DNA of 64,000 nucleotides from Halobaculum sp. MBLA0143 (lineage in GTDB: Archaea > Halobacteriota > Halobacteria > Halobacteriales > Haloferacaceae). Shown one piece after another: positions 7,088 through 15,294 of this stretch; the first letter of the stretch is position 1; every line of letters starts with the position of its first letter. Below the pieces are notes generated by a model. The model was not told where the DNA came from. It saw only the letters and a list, made by a program, of their open reading frames with translations, and did no database searches. Made by a program: the position numbers and the translations under genes. The DNA lies in assembly GCF_041361465.1 (NCBI RefSeq), contig NZ_JBGKAC010000001.1, positions 1,674,001-1,738,000 of the forward strand, read 5' to 3'.

Positions 7088-8335
7088 CTACCTCGACTCC
7101 TCTCGGAGTTGGACGTCACCGGAGCCGAGCGCGCGGATCTGTGTCTGGTTCGCGGCCGCGATGTCGGCAATCTCCTCCGAGATACGTTCGGCCTTCCGAT
7201 CCGTCTCCTCGATCATCATCGTCAACTCCTCCGTGCTGTCGGCCTGTCGATCCGTACTGGTCTCCACCTCGGCCAACGAGCTCGAAATCCCCGTGACGAG
7301 CTCGCGGATCTCGTCGAACGTGTCGAGCGCGGACGTGCTCACGTCGAGACTCTCGGCGGTCGTGTCGGCCAGTTCGTCGAGTGTGTCGGTCGTCTTGCGG
7401 GCGTCACGTCGGATGTTCTCGACCCGGCCTTCGATCCGTTCTGCCTGCGACTTGCTCTCTTCGGCGAGTGACTTCACCTCGTCGGCGACGACCGCGAACC
7501 CCGCGCCGTCCGCGTCCGCGCGAGCCGCCTCGATCGAAGCGTTCAGCGCCAACATGTTCGTCTGCTCGGCAATGTCGTCGATGATCTCAACCACCTCGTC
7601 GATCGCCTCCGTGTGTGAGCGGAGCGTCTCCACCTGCTCGCGCACGTCGTCTACCCCTTCGCCGACGAGTTCGATCTGGTCGACCAGGTCTGCGCCGCGT
7701 TCGTAGCCGTCGGCCGCCAACGACTCTGCCTCGTCGCTCCGTTCGTTCACCGCCGTCGTCGAACTGGCGATCGCCTCGCTGGCCCCGCTGATCTCGTCGA
7801 TCTCCGTCTTGAGGTTGCGCGTGTTGTCCGACTGCTGTGCGGCGAGTCGTTCGATCTCCTCCATGTCCTCTCGCATCGTCTCCGCGCGTTCGACGAGCGA
7901 CTCTACGGTGAACCCGCCGTCCGTCACCGCAGCCGGCGACTCGCTCGCGTCCGCGTCTGCGACTGCGGCCCGAACGACACCGGTGTCGTGTGCGATCACG
8001 CGAGCGTGTGCGGCGATGGCCGTCTCGCCGCGACGCTCCTCGAACAACCGCGACTGGACCGCCGTGACGGCCGCCGCGAACCTCCCCGGGTCGATCTCGT
8101 CGGCACGGAGTCGTTCGACGAACGCGTCGAGTGACCGCTCGCCGGGCAACACCGCGTCGTAGTACACCGTACAGTAGCCCGCGAGCGACCGGTCGTCGAG
8201 CACGTCTGCGACGAGCGCCGCCGTCCCCCGTGACACCGACCACAACGCTGCGGCCGTCGGTCGGAGCGTCTCGACGTCCATCGAAGGCCGTGCCGCGGGC
8301 CGTTCGGTGTCGTCACCAGAGCTTACTGTCGTCAC
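7088..8335 (-). CDS. soluble methyl-accepting chemotaxis transducer
   Basis: A 415-residue transducer with no membrane segment. The C-terminal two-thirds is the methyl-accepting coiled coil with the signalling hairpin tip [18 protein letters not shown] near residues 257-275 and flanking heptads rich in Glu/Ala for adaptation. The N-terminal ~165 residues (starting around MDVETLRPT) are helical and hold the pattern [16 protein letters not shown] and [10 protein letters not shown]. This resembles the sensor part of cytoplasmic haloarchaeal Htr proteins, possibly a degenerate globin or helical bundle, but I cannot assign a ligand. The GTG at 8335 is supported by a TTTATG element about 27 bases upstream. 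An internal ATG at 8281 is the alternative. It should signal through CheA/CheW to the archaellum. Confidence 0.87.
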   Translation of the reverse strand: MTTVSSGDDTERPAARPSMDVETLRPTAAALWSVSRGTAALVADVLDDRSLAGYCTVYYDAVLPGERSLDAFVERLRADEIDPGRFAAAVTAVQSRLFEERRGETAIAAHARVIAHDTGVVRAAVADADASESPAAVTDGGFTVESLVERAETMREDMEEIERLAAQQSDNTRNLKTEIDEISGASEAIASSTTAVNERSDEAESLAADGYERGADLVDQIELVGEGVDDVREQVETLRSHTEAIDEVVEIIDDIAEQTNMLALNASIEAARADADGAGFAVVADEVKSLAEESKSQAERIEGRVENIRRDARKTTDTLDELADTTAESLDVSTSALDTFDEIRELVTGISSSLAEVETSTDRQADSTEELTMMIEETDRKAERISEEIADIAAANQTQIRALGSGDVQLREESR

Positions 8336-8435
8336 TGTTTCACGTAGCCGCAGGACCGAACATAAACGGTTCGCCGCCGTCCGGTGGCCCCGTAGACCCC
8401 GGTGGCTTTTTGCCGTGTCGCACGTCGCCCCAGCC

Positions 8436-8816
8436 GTGACACGCCTCGCGCTCGTCGCCCACGACGACGAGAAGCCGGAGATGATCGACTTCGTCGAGAG
8501 TCACGAGGAGACACTCGCCGCGTTCGACCTCGTCGGGACCGGAACGACCGGGCGACGGATCACCGAGGAGACGAACCTGACCGTCGAGCGCAAGGAGAGC
8601 GGGCCACACGGCGGGGACCTCCAGTTGGGATCCGAGATCGCCGCCGGGACGCTGGACGCGGTGATCTTCCTCCGAGATCCGATGACTGCCCAGCCACACG
8701 AGCCGGACATCAGCGCACTGTTGCGGATCTGTGACCTGAACGACGTGCCGCTGGCGACGACACGCCAGTCGGCGGAGTACGTACTCGACGGGCTGGCGCG
8801 CGACGCCGGCGTCTGA
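8436..8816 (+). CDS. mgsA: methylglyoxal synthase
   Basis: A 126-residue protein with the whole MgsA signature: [12 protein letters not shown] at the N-terminus, GTGTTGRRI phosphate-binding loop, [13 protein letters not shown], and [20 protein letters not shown] with the catalytic Asp and His. The enzyme converts dihydroxyacetone phosphate to methylglyoxal and phosphate, a bypass of lower glycolysis when phosphate is short. The GTG at 8436 gives the usual family length, and a T-rich gctttttgcc box sits about 25-31 bases upstream, fitting a leaderless message. The glycerol genes at 39.5-43.7 kb produce the same substrate, but they are far away and no direct link can be claimed. Confidence 0.93.
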   Translation: MTRLALVAHDDEKPEMIDFVESHEETLAAFDLVGTGTTGRRITEETNLTVERKESGPHGGDLQLGSEIAAGTLDAVIFLRDPMTAQPHEPDISALLRICDLNDVPLATTRQSAEYVLDGLARDAGV

Positions 8817-8851
8817 TCGGCTCGGTCACGACCGCGGACGAACTCGGGAGC

Positions 8852-10048
8852 TCAGTCGTCGCCGGGCACGCCCGGCTCCGGGGTCGACAACGGCCCCTCT
8901 CGCCGGGCGACGCCGCGGAACCGTCGACCGTGAACGTCACGCGCCACCAGCGCGTCCGGAATCTCCCCGGTCAGCCACGCGCCGGTCGGCGACTCCCCGG
9001 CGGGCGTGCCGTCGAACCCCTGTCGTCGGACACGCGGCGGGAGGTAGCGATCGTAGACGGGTAGCCGTTCGTGGAGCGGGACGCCGCCGTGGGCCGCGAT
9101 CTCCGAGAGCTCCCGCAGCGCCGGCCACTCGTAGTCCGGGTTGATGTAGTCGTCCGTCACGGGAGAGACACCACCCAGGTCGTCGATTCCGCAGTCCAAC
9201 AGCTCCCGGACGGGCGCGAGGTTCGGGGGCGCCTGGACGGACACCGTCTCCGGCAGCAGTCGGCGGGCCATCGCGGTGACACGCCGCATCGTCGTCACCG
9301 ACGGCGACGAGAAGTCCGAGCGGTCGTTCTCGACGACCGGTTGGACGATCACCTCTTGGACGTGGCCGTACCGCTCGTGGAGCCGGCGGATCGCCGCAAG
9401 CGACTCCGCGCGGTCGCGCGGCTCCTCGCCGATCCCGACCAGGATCCCGGTGGTGAACGGGACGCCGGCCTCGCCCGCGGCGCGGATCGTCTCCAGCCGG
9501 TCGCCCGGCTCCTTCTGGCGGGCACCGGAGTGAGCCTGCACGTCCGCGGTCGTCTCCAACATCACGCCCATCGAGGCGTTGACGGGCTTGAGGCGCTCGA
9601 ACCCGGCGCGGTCCAGGTCACCCGGGTTTGAGTGAGGGAGCAGCCCCTCCTCCAGGGCGATCTCACAGGCGCGGACGTGGTAGGCCCGCAGAGAGTCGTA
9701 CCCCCAGTCGGCCAACTGCTCGTGAATCCGGGTGTAGCGGTCGTCCGGCTCGTCGCCGAACGTGAACAGTGCCTCCGTGCAGCCGGCGTCGGCGCCGACC
9801 CGACACCGCTCGCGCACCTCCGACTCCGACAGGAGTGAGGCCTCCCCCGGCGGGTCGTAGTAGGTGCAGTACGTACAGGTGTACCGACAAGCGGTCGTCA
9901 GGGGGACGAACACGTTGCGGGCGAACGTCAGCTCGTCGGCCGGCGACACGTCCTCGGGGCCGGTCGACAACGCCGTCTGGACCGACGACTCTGGCACCGA
10001 CAGCTCGAACGGGAGACCCAGCCGTGCGGCGAGATCGACCGTCGACAC
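8852..10048 (-). CDS. cofG: 7,8-didemethyl-8-hydroxy-5-deazariboflavin synthase, CofG subunit
   Basis: A 398-residue radical SAM enzyme. CRYTCTYC at residues 54-61 supplies the three cysteines of the [4Fe-4S] cluster (Cys54, 58, 61), followed by TYYDPPG and a TFGDEPDDRY segment typical of CofG. With CofH it makes the deazaflavin F0, precursor of coenzyme F420. The GTG at 10048 is supported by a GATTTATGA element about 27 bases upstream on the minus strand. It is divergent from the creatininase-family gene, whose likely product ArfB acts earlier in the same flavin/F420 route. It converges with mgsA, 35 bases apart. Confidence 0.95.
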   Translation of the reverse strand: MSTVDLAARLGLPFELSVPESSVQTALSTGPEDVSPADELTFARNVFVPLTTACRYTCTYCTYYDPPGEASLLSESEVRERCRVGADAGCTEALFTFGDEPDDRYTRIHEQLADWGYDSLRAYHVRACEIALEEGLLPHSNPGDLDRAGFERLKPVNASMGVMLETTADVQAHSGARQKEPGDRLETIRAAGEAGVPFTTGILVGIGEEPRDRAESLAAIRRLHERYGHVQEVIVQPVVENDRSDFSSPSVTTMRRVTAMARRLLPETVSVQAPPNLAPVRELLDCGIDDLGGVSPVTDDYINPDYEWPALRELSEIAAHGGVPLHERLPVYDRYLPPRVRRQGFDGTPAGESPTGAWLTGEIPDALVARDVHGRRFRGVARREGPLSTPEPGVPGDD

Positions 10049-10186
10049 GCGCCCGAATCAGCGGCCGACGGTCATAAATCCACCACTACCGGCACACACT
10101 GGAGCACTCGCAGGTCCGGCGAGCGCGTCGGCCGCCGCCCCGCGCCGTCCCCGGCGGATAAGTGCGAGCCCCCCCGAGCACCCGAC

Positions 10187-10960
10187 GTGACACTGCTGCA
10201 CGAAGAGACGACAGTCACCGCCCGCGAGACGTTCGAGACGGCCGAGGTCGCTCTGCTGCCGACCGGCGCCGTCGAGCAACACGGCCCCGCGCTCCCGCTG
10301 GGGACGGATCTCCTGGCGGCCGAGGCGGTCGCCCGCGCCGTCGACGACGAAGACGACGTCGAGACGGTGACACTCCCCACGGTCCCGGTCGGGGTGTCGG
10401 ACCACCACCGCCAGTTCCACGGCACGCTGTCGACGACGCCGGAGACGTTCGCGGCCTACGTCGGGGACGTGACCGAGAGCCTGGCCGCCCACGGGGTCCG
10501 GAAGGTCGTCGCCGTCAACGGTCACGGCGGCAACGACGACGCGCTCCGCCGGGTCGCCCGCGAGCTACGGGGCGACGGCACTGCCTTCCTCGCACCCTGG
10601 AACTGGTTCTCGGACCTGGGCGGGTTAGACGAGGAGCTGTTCGATCAGTCCGGAATCGGCCACGCGGACGCCGCGGAGTCGAGCATGGTGTACGCCGTCG
10701 CCGCCGACCTCGTTCGGGAGGCGGCGCTCGCGGACGCCGAGGCCGACGGCGCCGACTCCTGGGGTCGGGCGATCCACGGGGCGGAGCTGGGGTTCGACAC
10801 CGCGGACTTCTCCGCGTCCGGCGCAGTCGGTCGGCCGACGGACGCGTCCCGGGAGAAGGGCCGACGGTTGTTCGAGCACGCGACGAACGAACTCGGGGCG
10901 CTGACGGAGTGGCTCGCCGACCGCGAGTTCGAGGCGTTGCTGCCGGAGCCACACCGATGA
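10187..10960 (+). CDS. arfB: creatininase-family amidohydrolase, probably ArfB formamide hydrolase
   Basis: A 257-residue protein of the creatininase superfamily: LLPTGAVEQHGPALPLGTD holds the first metal ligands (Glu, His, Asp), SDHHRQFHGT and VNGHGGND the others. The archaeal member ArfB removes the formyl group from the ring-opened GTP product made by ArfA, the entry to riboflavin and F420 synthesis. The location back-to-back with cofG favours that role over creatinine or mycofactocin-type activities, but the residues alone do not decide. The GTG at 10187 has a ggataagtgcg TATA-like box about 25-33 bases upstream. The stop overlaps the next gene by 4 bases (ATGA). Confidence 0.8.
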   Translation: MTLLHEETTVTARETFETAEVALLPTGAVEQHGPALPLGTDLLAAEAVARAVDDEDDVETVTLPTVPVGVSDHHRQFHGTLSTTPETFAAYVGDVTESLAAHGVRKVVAVNGHGGNDDALRRVARELRGDGTAFLAPWNWFSDLGGLDEELFDQSGIGHADAAESSMVYAVAADLVREAALADAEADGADSWGRAIHGAELGFDTADFSASGAVGRPTDASREKGRRLFEHATNELGALTEWLADREFEALLPEPHR

Positions 10961-12156
10961 CGGTCGGCCGCGTCGCCGTCGTCGGTGCCGGCGCGGTCGG
11001 CGCGACGACCGCCCGCGACCTGGCGGACCACGGGTTGGACGTGACGCTGTTCGAACGCGACCGGATCGACTGGGACGGGGACCGCGCCCGGCGGACGCCG
11101 TCGGAGGCCGCCTCGGCCCGCGCCGCCGGCGTCGTCTACGACGCCTACGCCGAGGACATCGACGCCGCGCTCGCCGCCCGGGCAGTCGAACGGTTCCGGG
11201 CGTTCGACGGCGCTCGGGGGTTCCAGTTCCACGACTGTCCGTACGCGATTCTCGTCCACGAGGGAGACGACGAACGGATCGAGGCGACACGCCGGGCCGC
11301 AGCGCGGATGCGCGAGCACGGGCGTGCCGTCGAGACGCTCGCGCCGGCGGCGTTCGGCGACCGGTTCCCGAGCGTCGCCGTCGACGACCTGGCGGTCGCG
11401 GCGGTCGCGGCCGACGCCGGCTGGACGGACACGCGGCGCTACGTCGCCGCGGCGCTGGGAGCCGCCCGCGCGGCCGACGTGACCGTCCGCGACGCGACGC
11501 CGGTGACGCTCGAGACAGCGACACGGCTCTCGCTCCCCGACGGTACGGTGTCGTTCGACGCGGTCGTCGTCGCTGCCGGCGCCCACACCCCGCAACTGGC
11601 CGCCGGAGTCGGCGTCGACCTCGCGGCCGTCCCGTACCGGGTCCAGGCGCTCACCGTCGGCACCGACGACTCGCCACACGGTGGTCCGATGTGGTACGAC
11701 GCCACCGAGGGGGTGTACGCCCGCCCACACCCGGACGGGTTGTTGGTGGGCGACGGCACTGTCCCGGAGGCGACGGCACCGGACGGCTGGGACCGCACCG
11801 CAGACGACTGGTTCCGCGCAGACGCGCTGGCCGTCGCCCGCGAACGGACCACGGGACTGGACGTCCCGACAGACGCCTGGGCCGGGGTCTGTACCGCGAC
11901 ACCCGACGGCGACCCGTTGCTCGGTCGGGCAGACGAGGGGTTGTACGTCGCGACCGGCTGGCAGGGACACGGGTTCATGCGGGCGCCAGCCCACGCGGAG
12001 CTGCTCGCGGCACGCGTGGCCGCCGACCTCGGCGCCGACGCCGACCCCACGACCGTGCCGGGCGGGGCGACGGCACTCGCGGCGTTCGACCCGGCGCGAT
12101 TCCCCGCCGGCACGGAGTTCGAAGTGCGTGAAGGGATGCTCGTCGAGGAACGCTGA
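10957..12156 (+). CDS. FAD-dependent oxidoreductase, D-amino-acid oxidase (DAO) family
   Basis: A 399-residue flavoprotein. VAVVGAGAVGATTARDLADHG is the N-terminal FAD dinucleotide fold, and the C-terminal GLYVATGWQGHGFMRAPAHA is the second FAD contact typical of the DAO/glycine oxidase/sarcosine oxidase family. The substrate is probably an amino or imino acid. A nearby PYRVQALTVGTDDSP segment corresponds to the sarcosine oxidase-like beta sheet. Its ATG overlaps the stop of the creatininase-family gene, so they are translationally coupled. No link between a DAO enzyme and F420 synthesis is known to me. A GC-rich hairpin follows the gene. Confidence 0.87.
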   Translation: MTVGRVAVVGAGAVGATTARDLADHGLDVTLFERDRIDWDGDRARRTPSEAASARAAGVVYDAYAEDIDAALAARAVERFRAFDGARGFQFHDCPYAILVHEGDDERIEATRRAAARMREHGRAVETLAPAAFGDRFPSVAVDDLAVAAVAADAGWTDTRRYVAAALGAARAADVTVRDATPVTLETATRLSLPDGTVSFDAVVVAAGAHTPQLAAGVGVDLAAVPYRVQALTVGTDDSPHGGPMWYDATEGVYARPHPDGLLVGDGTVPEATAPDGWDRTADDWFRADALAVARERTTGLDVPTDAWAGVCTATPDGDPLLGRADEGLYVATGWQGHGFMRAPAHAELLAARVAADLGADADPTTVPGGATALAAFDPARFPAGTEFEVREGMLVEER

Positions 12157-12165
12157 CATCTCGAT

Positions 12166-12181
12166 CGGGGGGACGCCCCCG
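12166..12181 (+). terminator. GC hairpin after the DAO-family gene
   Basis: CGGGGG at 12166-12171 and CCCCCG at 12176-12181 are perfect inverted arms with a four-base loop, 10 bases past the stop codon. No strong T run follows, so the terminator reading is tentative. Confidence 0.4.
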
Positions 12182-12200
12182 CTCTGGGGCACTAGTGTCA

Positions 12201-12224
12201 CTGAATTTCAGAAAGTCTTATCCA
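12201..12224 (+). promoter_or_regulatory. promoter and operator-like palindrome of the second Tat-exported protein
   Basis: CTGAATTTCAG (12201-12211) is a perfect 5+1+5 palindrome. It lies just upstream of a TATA-like gtcttatcc (12216-12224), which is 26-34 bases before the ATG at 12250. A regulator binding at 12201-12211 would block TBP/TFB access. Confidence 0.45.
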
Positions 12225-12249
12225 ATCAGCACGGATATTACCTGGTACG

Positions 12250-12891
12250 ATGCCAGAAGAAGACTCACGGCACGTGGAACGGCGTACAGTAGTGAAGTCA
12301 CTGGCGGGTGTCGGTGCCACCGGCCTGGCGACACAGACGGCGGCCGCAGCCTCGGGAGACCGCGAGGAGTACAAGCTCGGTCCGCTCGCAGACGCTCCGG
12401 CGTCGGAGAAGCTGAGCTTCGAAGAGTACCGCCGAGCGCTCGAGAGCGGTGACAACGGCTCCGTGGACCTCGTCCGCGGTGACGTCGTCAGTCAGGGGAC
12501 GTACGTCGGCGACAGCCCCGACGTGTCGGTCGCGGAGACCGAGGATCGCTTCGACGGTGGCCTCACGGCCGACGAGACGTTCAACTACTGTCTCGAGACG
12601 CCGTGGTACGCGCCGACGGTGTGCGCGGACCTCACGGTGAACGTGACGGACGCCGGCATCGAGGTCACGCTCGTCGTCGCCGGCTACCCGATCGTCGACG
12701 TCACGCTGCCGAAGAGCGCCAGCGCGACGTACAACTTCGAGGTGCCGGTGCTGCCGGTCACGGGGACGCTGACGGTCTCCGGCGAGCTGACGGGCTTCTG
12801 CAGCGCCGAGGTGTCGGCGGCGCTCACGCTGGAGGGCTTCGACGCGCAGCTGGGCCCCGTCGAGGAGACCAGAGAGTTCAACTACTGCTGA
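12250..12891 (+). CDS. Tat-exported four-cysteine protein of unknown function
   Basis: A 213-residue protein. Residues 1-36 are a Tat signal (ERRTVVKSLAGVG followed by an Ala-rich end). Residues 37-105 are acidic. The last 100 residues are beta-rich, alternating polar and hydrophobic residues. Only four cysteines are present, at 114, 125, 184 and 213, enough for two disulfides. The tetrapeptide FNYC occurs twice, at 111-114 and as the last four residues. I do not recognise the family. The beta-rich region resembles small secreted beta-sandwich proteins and lacks a C-terminal membrane anchor, so it is likely released or held on the surface by other means. It stands alone, followed by a strong hairpin. 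Confidence 0.82.
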   Translation: MPEEDSRHVERRTVVKSLAGVGATGLATQTAAAASGDREEYKLGPLADAPASEKLSFEEYRRALESGDNGSVDLVRGDVVSQGTYVGDSPDVSVAETEDRFDGGLTADETFNYCLETPWYAPTVCADLTVNVTDAGIEVTLVVAGYPIVDVTLPKSASATYNFEVPVLPVTGTLTVSGELTGFCSAEVSAALTLEGFDAQLGPVEETREFNYC

Positions 12892-12902
12892 ACACGGGTA
12901 GC

Positions 12903-12924
12903 GACGGACGGAGCCCCGTCCGTC
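12903..12924 (+). terminator. 9-bp stem hairpin after the four-cysteine protein gene
   Basis: GACGGACGG (12903-12911), loop AGCC, and CCGTCCGTC (12916-12924) make a perfect 9-bp stem 12 bases after the stop codon. A T-rich ccttctttgc follows about 25 bases later. Since purF converges on this spot it may end both transcripts. Confidence 0.55.
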
Positions 12925-13010
12925 CGCCACACCGAGCCGTCACACCTTCTTTGCAGCGCAGTGTCGAGAGGCGCGAATCGGGTACTACTCCCGAGTGCGC
13001 GACCGAGCGG

Positions 13011-14498
13011 TCAGTCGTCCGCCTCGGCGGGTTCGCCGACGGTCGGTCGGCTCACGTCGCGGTCCGTCGCTTCCCCGTCCACGTCGTACGGGTACTCCCC
13101 GGTGACACAGCCGAGACAGAGGTCGTCGCGGGTCTCGTCGAGCGCGTCGGCGACGGCGTCGACGGAGAGGTACGACAACGAGTCGGCGCCGACCGTCTCG
13201 CGGATCTCCTCGGTCGTGCGGTCGGCCGCGATCAGCTCCTCGCGGGTGGCCATGTCGATCCCGAAGTAACACGGCGCGACGATGGCGGGCGCGCCGATCC
13301 GGACGTGGACGGACTCCGCGCCGGCGTCGCGCAACAGCTCCACGAGCTGCGTCGAGGTGGTGCCGCGGACGATGGAGTCGTCGATCAGTGTGACGGTCCG
13401 CCCCTCCACCGTCGACCGGATCGGGTTGAGCTTCAGCCGGACGGCCCGCTCCCGTTCGTCCTGGGTGGGCATGATGAACGTCCGGCCGACGTAGCGGTTC
13501 TTCATCAGTCCCTCGGCGAACTCCACGTCGGCACCCGTCTCGCTCGCGGCGTCGGCGTAGCCGGACGCGAACGCCCGCCCGGAGTCCGGCACGGGCATCA
13601 CCACGTCCGTGTCGATGCCGGACTCACGCCACAGCGCCCGTCCGAGTTCGCGGCGGGCCTCGTACACGAGCGTCCCGTCGATCACGGAGTCCGGCCGGGC
13701 GAAGTAGACGTGCTCGAAGAAGCAGTGGGCGGTCGTCTCCAGGTCGAACAACCGAACCGACTCGTACCCCTGGCCGTCGGCGTCCAGGACGATCGCCTCT
13801 CCCGGACGCACGTCCCGGACGAGTTCACCGTCCAACACGTCGACGGCGGCCGACTCCGACGCGAGCACGTAGCCGTCGTCCAGCTCGCCGAGCACGAGCG
13901 GCCGGTTCCCCCGCGGGTCCCGCACCCCGAGGACGCGGTCGTCGTACATCACGGTCAGCGAGTAGGAACCGTGGAGCCGACGCATCGTCTGCTCGACGGC
14001 CGACGACAGGTCGGCGTCGAGGAGGTTGCGCGCGAGGCTGTGGGCGATCACCTCCGTGTCGCCGTCGGAGGTGAACGCGTGGCCCAGCCGCGCGAGCTCG
14101 TCTCTGAGCCCGGCGGCGTTGACGAGGTTGCCGTTGTGTGACAGCCCCAGCGAGCCGGAGTTGAACGAGACGGAGAACGGCTGGGCACACGACTTGTCGA
14201 CGCTGCCGGCGGTGGGGTACCGGACGTGGCCGATCCCGGTCGACCCCGCCAGCTCCGCCAGGTCGCCCTCGTCGAAGGCGTCGCCGACGAGCCCCATCTC
14301 GACGTGGTCGTGTTGTTGGAACCCGTCGTGGGTGACGATCCCCGCGGAGTCCTGACCGCGGTGCTGGAGCGCGTACAGCGCGTAGTAGACGGGACGGGCG
14401 GCGTCGCGGTCCGACAGCGACACCCCGACGACCCCACACTTCTCGCGGGGTTCGTCGTCTGACCGCGTCGCCTCCCCGTCCACGTTGCCGGCCTGCAT
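13011..14498 (-). CDS. purF: amidophosphoribosyltransferase (PurF)
   Basis: A 495-residue glutamine PRPP amidotransferase, first step of purine synthesis. Cys21 in EKCGVVGV is the nucleophile and would be exposed by removal of a 20-residue propeptide. ALQHRGQDSAGI and SHNGNLVN are the Ntn glutaminase motifs. VTLIDDSIVRGTTS is the PRPP-binding loop. Additional cysteines in HCFFEHVYF, PCYFGID and CLGC fit the four ligands of the [4Fe-4S] cluster found in Bacillus-type PurF. The ATG at 14498 is preferred to a longer reading because TTTTAG lies 25-31 bases upstream, a good haloarchaeal promoter position. Confidence 0.95.
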   Translation of the reverse strand: MQAGNVDGEATRSDDEPREKCGVVGVSLSDRDAARPVYYALYALQHRGQDSAGIVTHDGFQQHDHVEMGLVGDAFDEGDLAELAGSTGIGHVRYPTAGSVDKSCAQPFSVSFNSGSLGLSHNGNLVNAAGLRDELARLGHAFTSDGDTEVIAHSLARNLLDADLSSAVEQTMRRLHGSYSLTVMYDDRVLGVRDPRGNRPLVLGELDDGYVLASESAAVDVLDGELVRDVRPGEAIVLDADGQGYESVRLFDLETTAHCFFEHVYFARPDSVIDGTLVYEARRELGRALWRESGIDTDVVMPVPDSGRAFASGYADAASETGADVEFAEGLMKNRYVGRTFIMPTQDERERAVRLKLNPIRSTVEGRTVTLIDDSIVRGTTSTQLVELLRDAGAESVHVRIGAPAIVAPCYFGIDMATREELIAADRTTEEIRETVGADSLSYLSVDAVADALDETRDDLCLGCVTGEYPYDVDGEATDRDVSRPTVGEPAEADD

Positions 14499-14569
14499 AC
14501 GACACCCTCCGTTCGTCCCCAAGCTAAAACCTTCGACATCGTGAACAGCCGCCCGACCGCTCCGCCGGA

Positions 14570-14591
14570 TCTGTACACGAACGCGTACAGA
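14570..14591. promoter_or_regulatory. 7-bp inverted repeat in the purF / dehydrogenase divergent spacer
   Basis: TCTGTAC (14570-14576) and GTACAGA (14585-14591) are perfect inverted arms with an 8-base spacer. The site is about 75 bases upstream of the purF ATG and 59 upstream of the GTG of the dehydrogenase gene. Which gene it serves is unknown. Confidence 0.4.
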
Positions 14592-14626
14592 CGGCGTTCG
14601 TCCGGTCGGAGCCGAAACCCACTTGA

Positions 14627-14640
14627 TTAGGCTCACCTAA
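14627..14640 (+). promoter_or_regulatory. iron-box-like palindrome TTAGGCTCACCTAA
   Basis: A perfect TTAGG-N4-CCTAA palindrome ending 9 bases before the GTG of the gluconate dehydrogenase-type subunit gene. TTAGGnnnnCCTAA is the type of site bound by DtxR/IdeR-family metal repressors, including the haloarchaeal Idr and SirR proteins. Its position overlaps the region where the TATA box of a leaderless transcript would be, so a bound repressor would block initiation. Confidence 0.62.
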
Positions 14641-14649
14641 ACCGGCGGC

Positions 14650-15294
14650 GTGAAACTGACGAGACGCGACGCGCTGGCGGCGCTGTCGTTCGCCGGGGCC
14701 GCCGTCGGCGGTGGGGTCGCCGCCGACCGGCTCGCGGAGGGTGGTGAGGCGACGCTGGGAGAGGACCTGTTGGGGGCGGACGCCGATCCGCCGCCGGTCT
14801 CCCGGTCGGAGCTGACGACGGTCGTCGCCGTCGCCGAGGTGGTGTACCCGGACCGGCTGGACGGGGTCGCCGAGTTCGTGGAGACGTACACCCGTGGCCG
14901 GCTGTTGGCCGACGAGGATCGCCGGGAGGGGTTGTCGACCGTGCTCGCGGAGTTAGACGAGGTGTGTCGGGAGTGGGAAGGGTCGACGGTCGCCGACCTC
15001 GCTCCGGCCGACCGGGACGCCTTCCTCCGGGAGCTGTCCGTCGACGACGCCGACCCGGCGCCAGACGGGCTGCTCCCCGGACAGGTGCGGTACTACCTCG
15101 TCAACGACCTCCTGTACGCGCTGTACGCCTCGCCGACCGGCGGGGAGATGGTCGGTACCCCCAACCCCATCGGCCACCCCGGAGGGTACCGGACACAGCT
15201 GTCACCGGAGTACGAGCGGGCGAGCCCGGCGGCGACGCACGACCCGACGGCGACACGCGACTCGACGACCGACGGGGGTGGTGACGGTGGGTGA
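14650..15294 (+). CDS. Tat-exported gluconate 2-dehydrogenase subunit 3-like protein
   Basis: A 214-residue protein with a Tat signal (KLTRRDALAALSFAGAAVGG) followed by a helical domain containing VAEVVYPDRLDGVAEFVETY and PTGGEMVGTPNPIGHPGGY. This is the small subunit of periplasmic membrane-bound sugar/polyol dehydrogenases. In that family the small subunit carries the Tat signal and takes the flavoprotein partner across the membrane. The gene overlaps the GMC flavoprotein gene by 17 bases, so the two are coupled. The GTG at 14650 places the Arg-Arg motif at residues 5-6. Promoter control is likely through the palindrome at 14627-14640. Confidence 0.86.
   Translation: MKLTRRDALAALSFAGAAVGGGVAADRLAEGGEATLGEDLLGADADPPPVSRSELTTVVAVAEVVYPDRLDGVAEFVETYTRGRLLADEDRREGLSTVLAELDEVCREWEGSTVADLAPADRDAFLRELSVDDADPAPDGLLPGQVRYYLVNDLLYALYASPTGGEMVGTPNPIGHPGGYRTQLSPEYERASPAATHDPTATRDSTTDGGGDGG

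Noticed and set aside
10162-10956. Long frame that would extend the DAO-family protein by 265 residues
   Set aside because: The extension is Arg-rich nonsense out of frame with the creatininase-family gene; the real start is the ATG at 10957 next to the FAD motif.
12603-14141. 512-codon plus-strand frame
   Set aside because: It is the antisense shadow of purF plus an alternative frame of the Tat-exported protein, with Arg/Val-rich composition and no motif.
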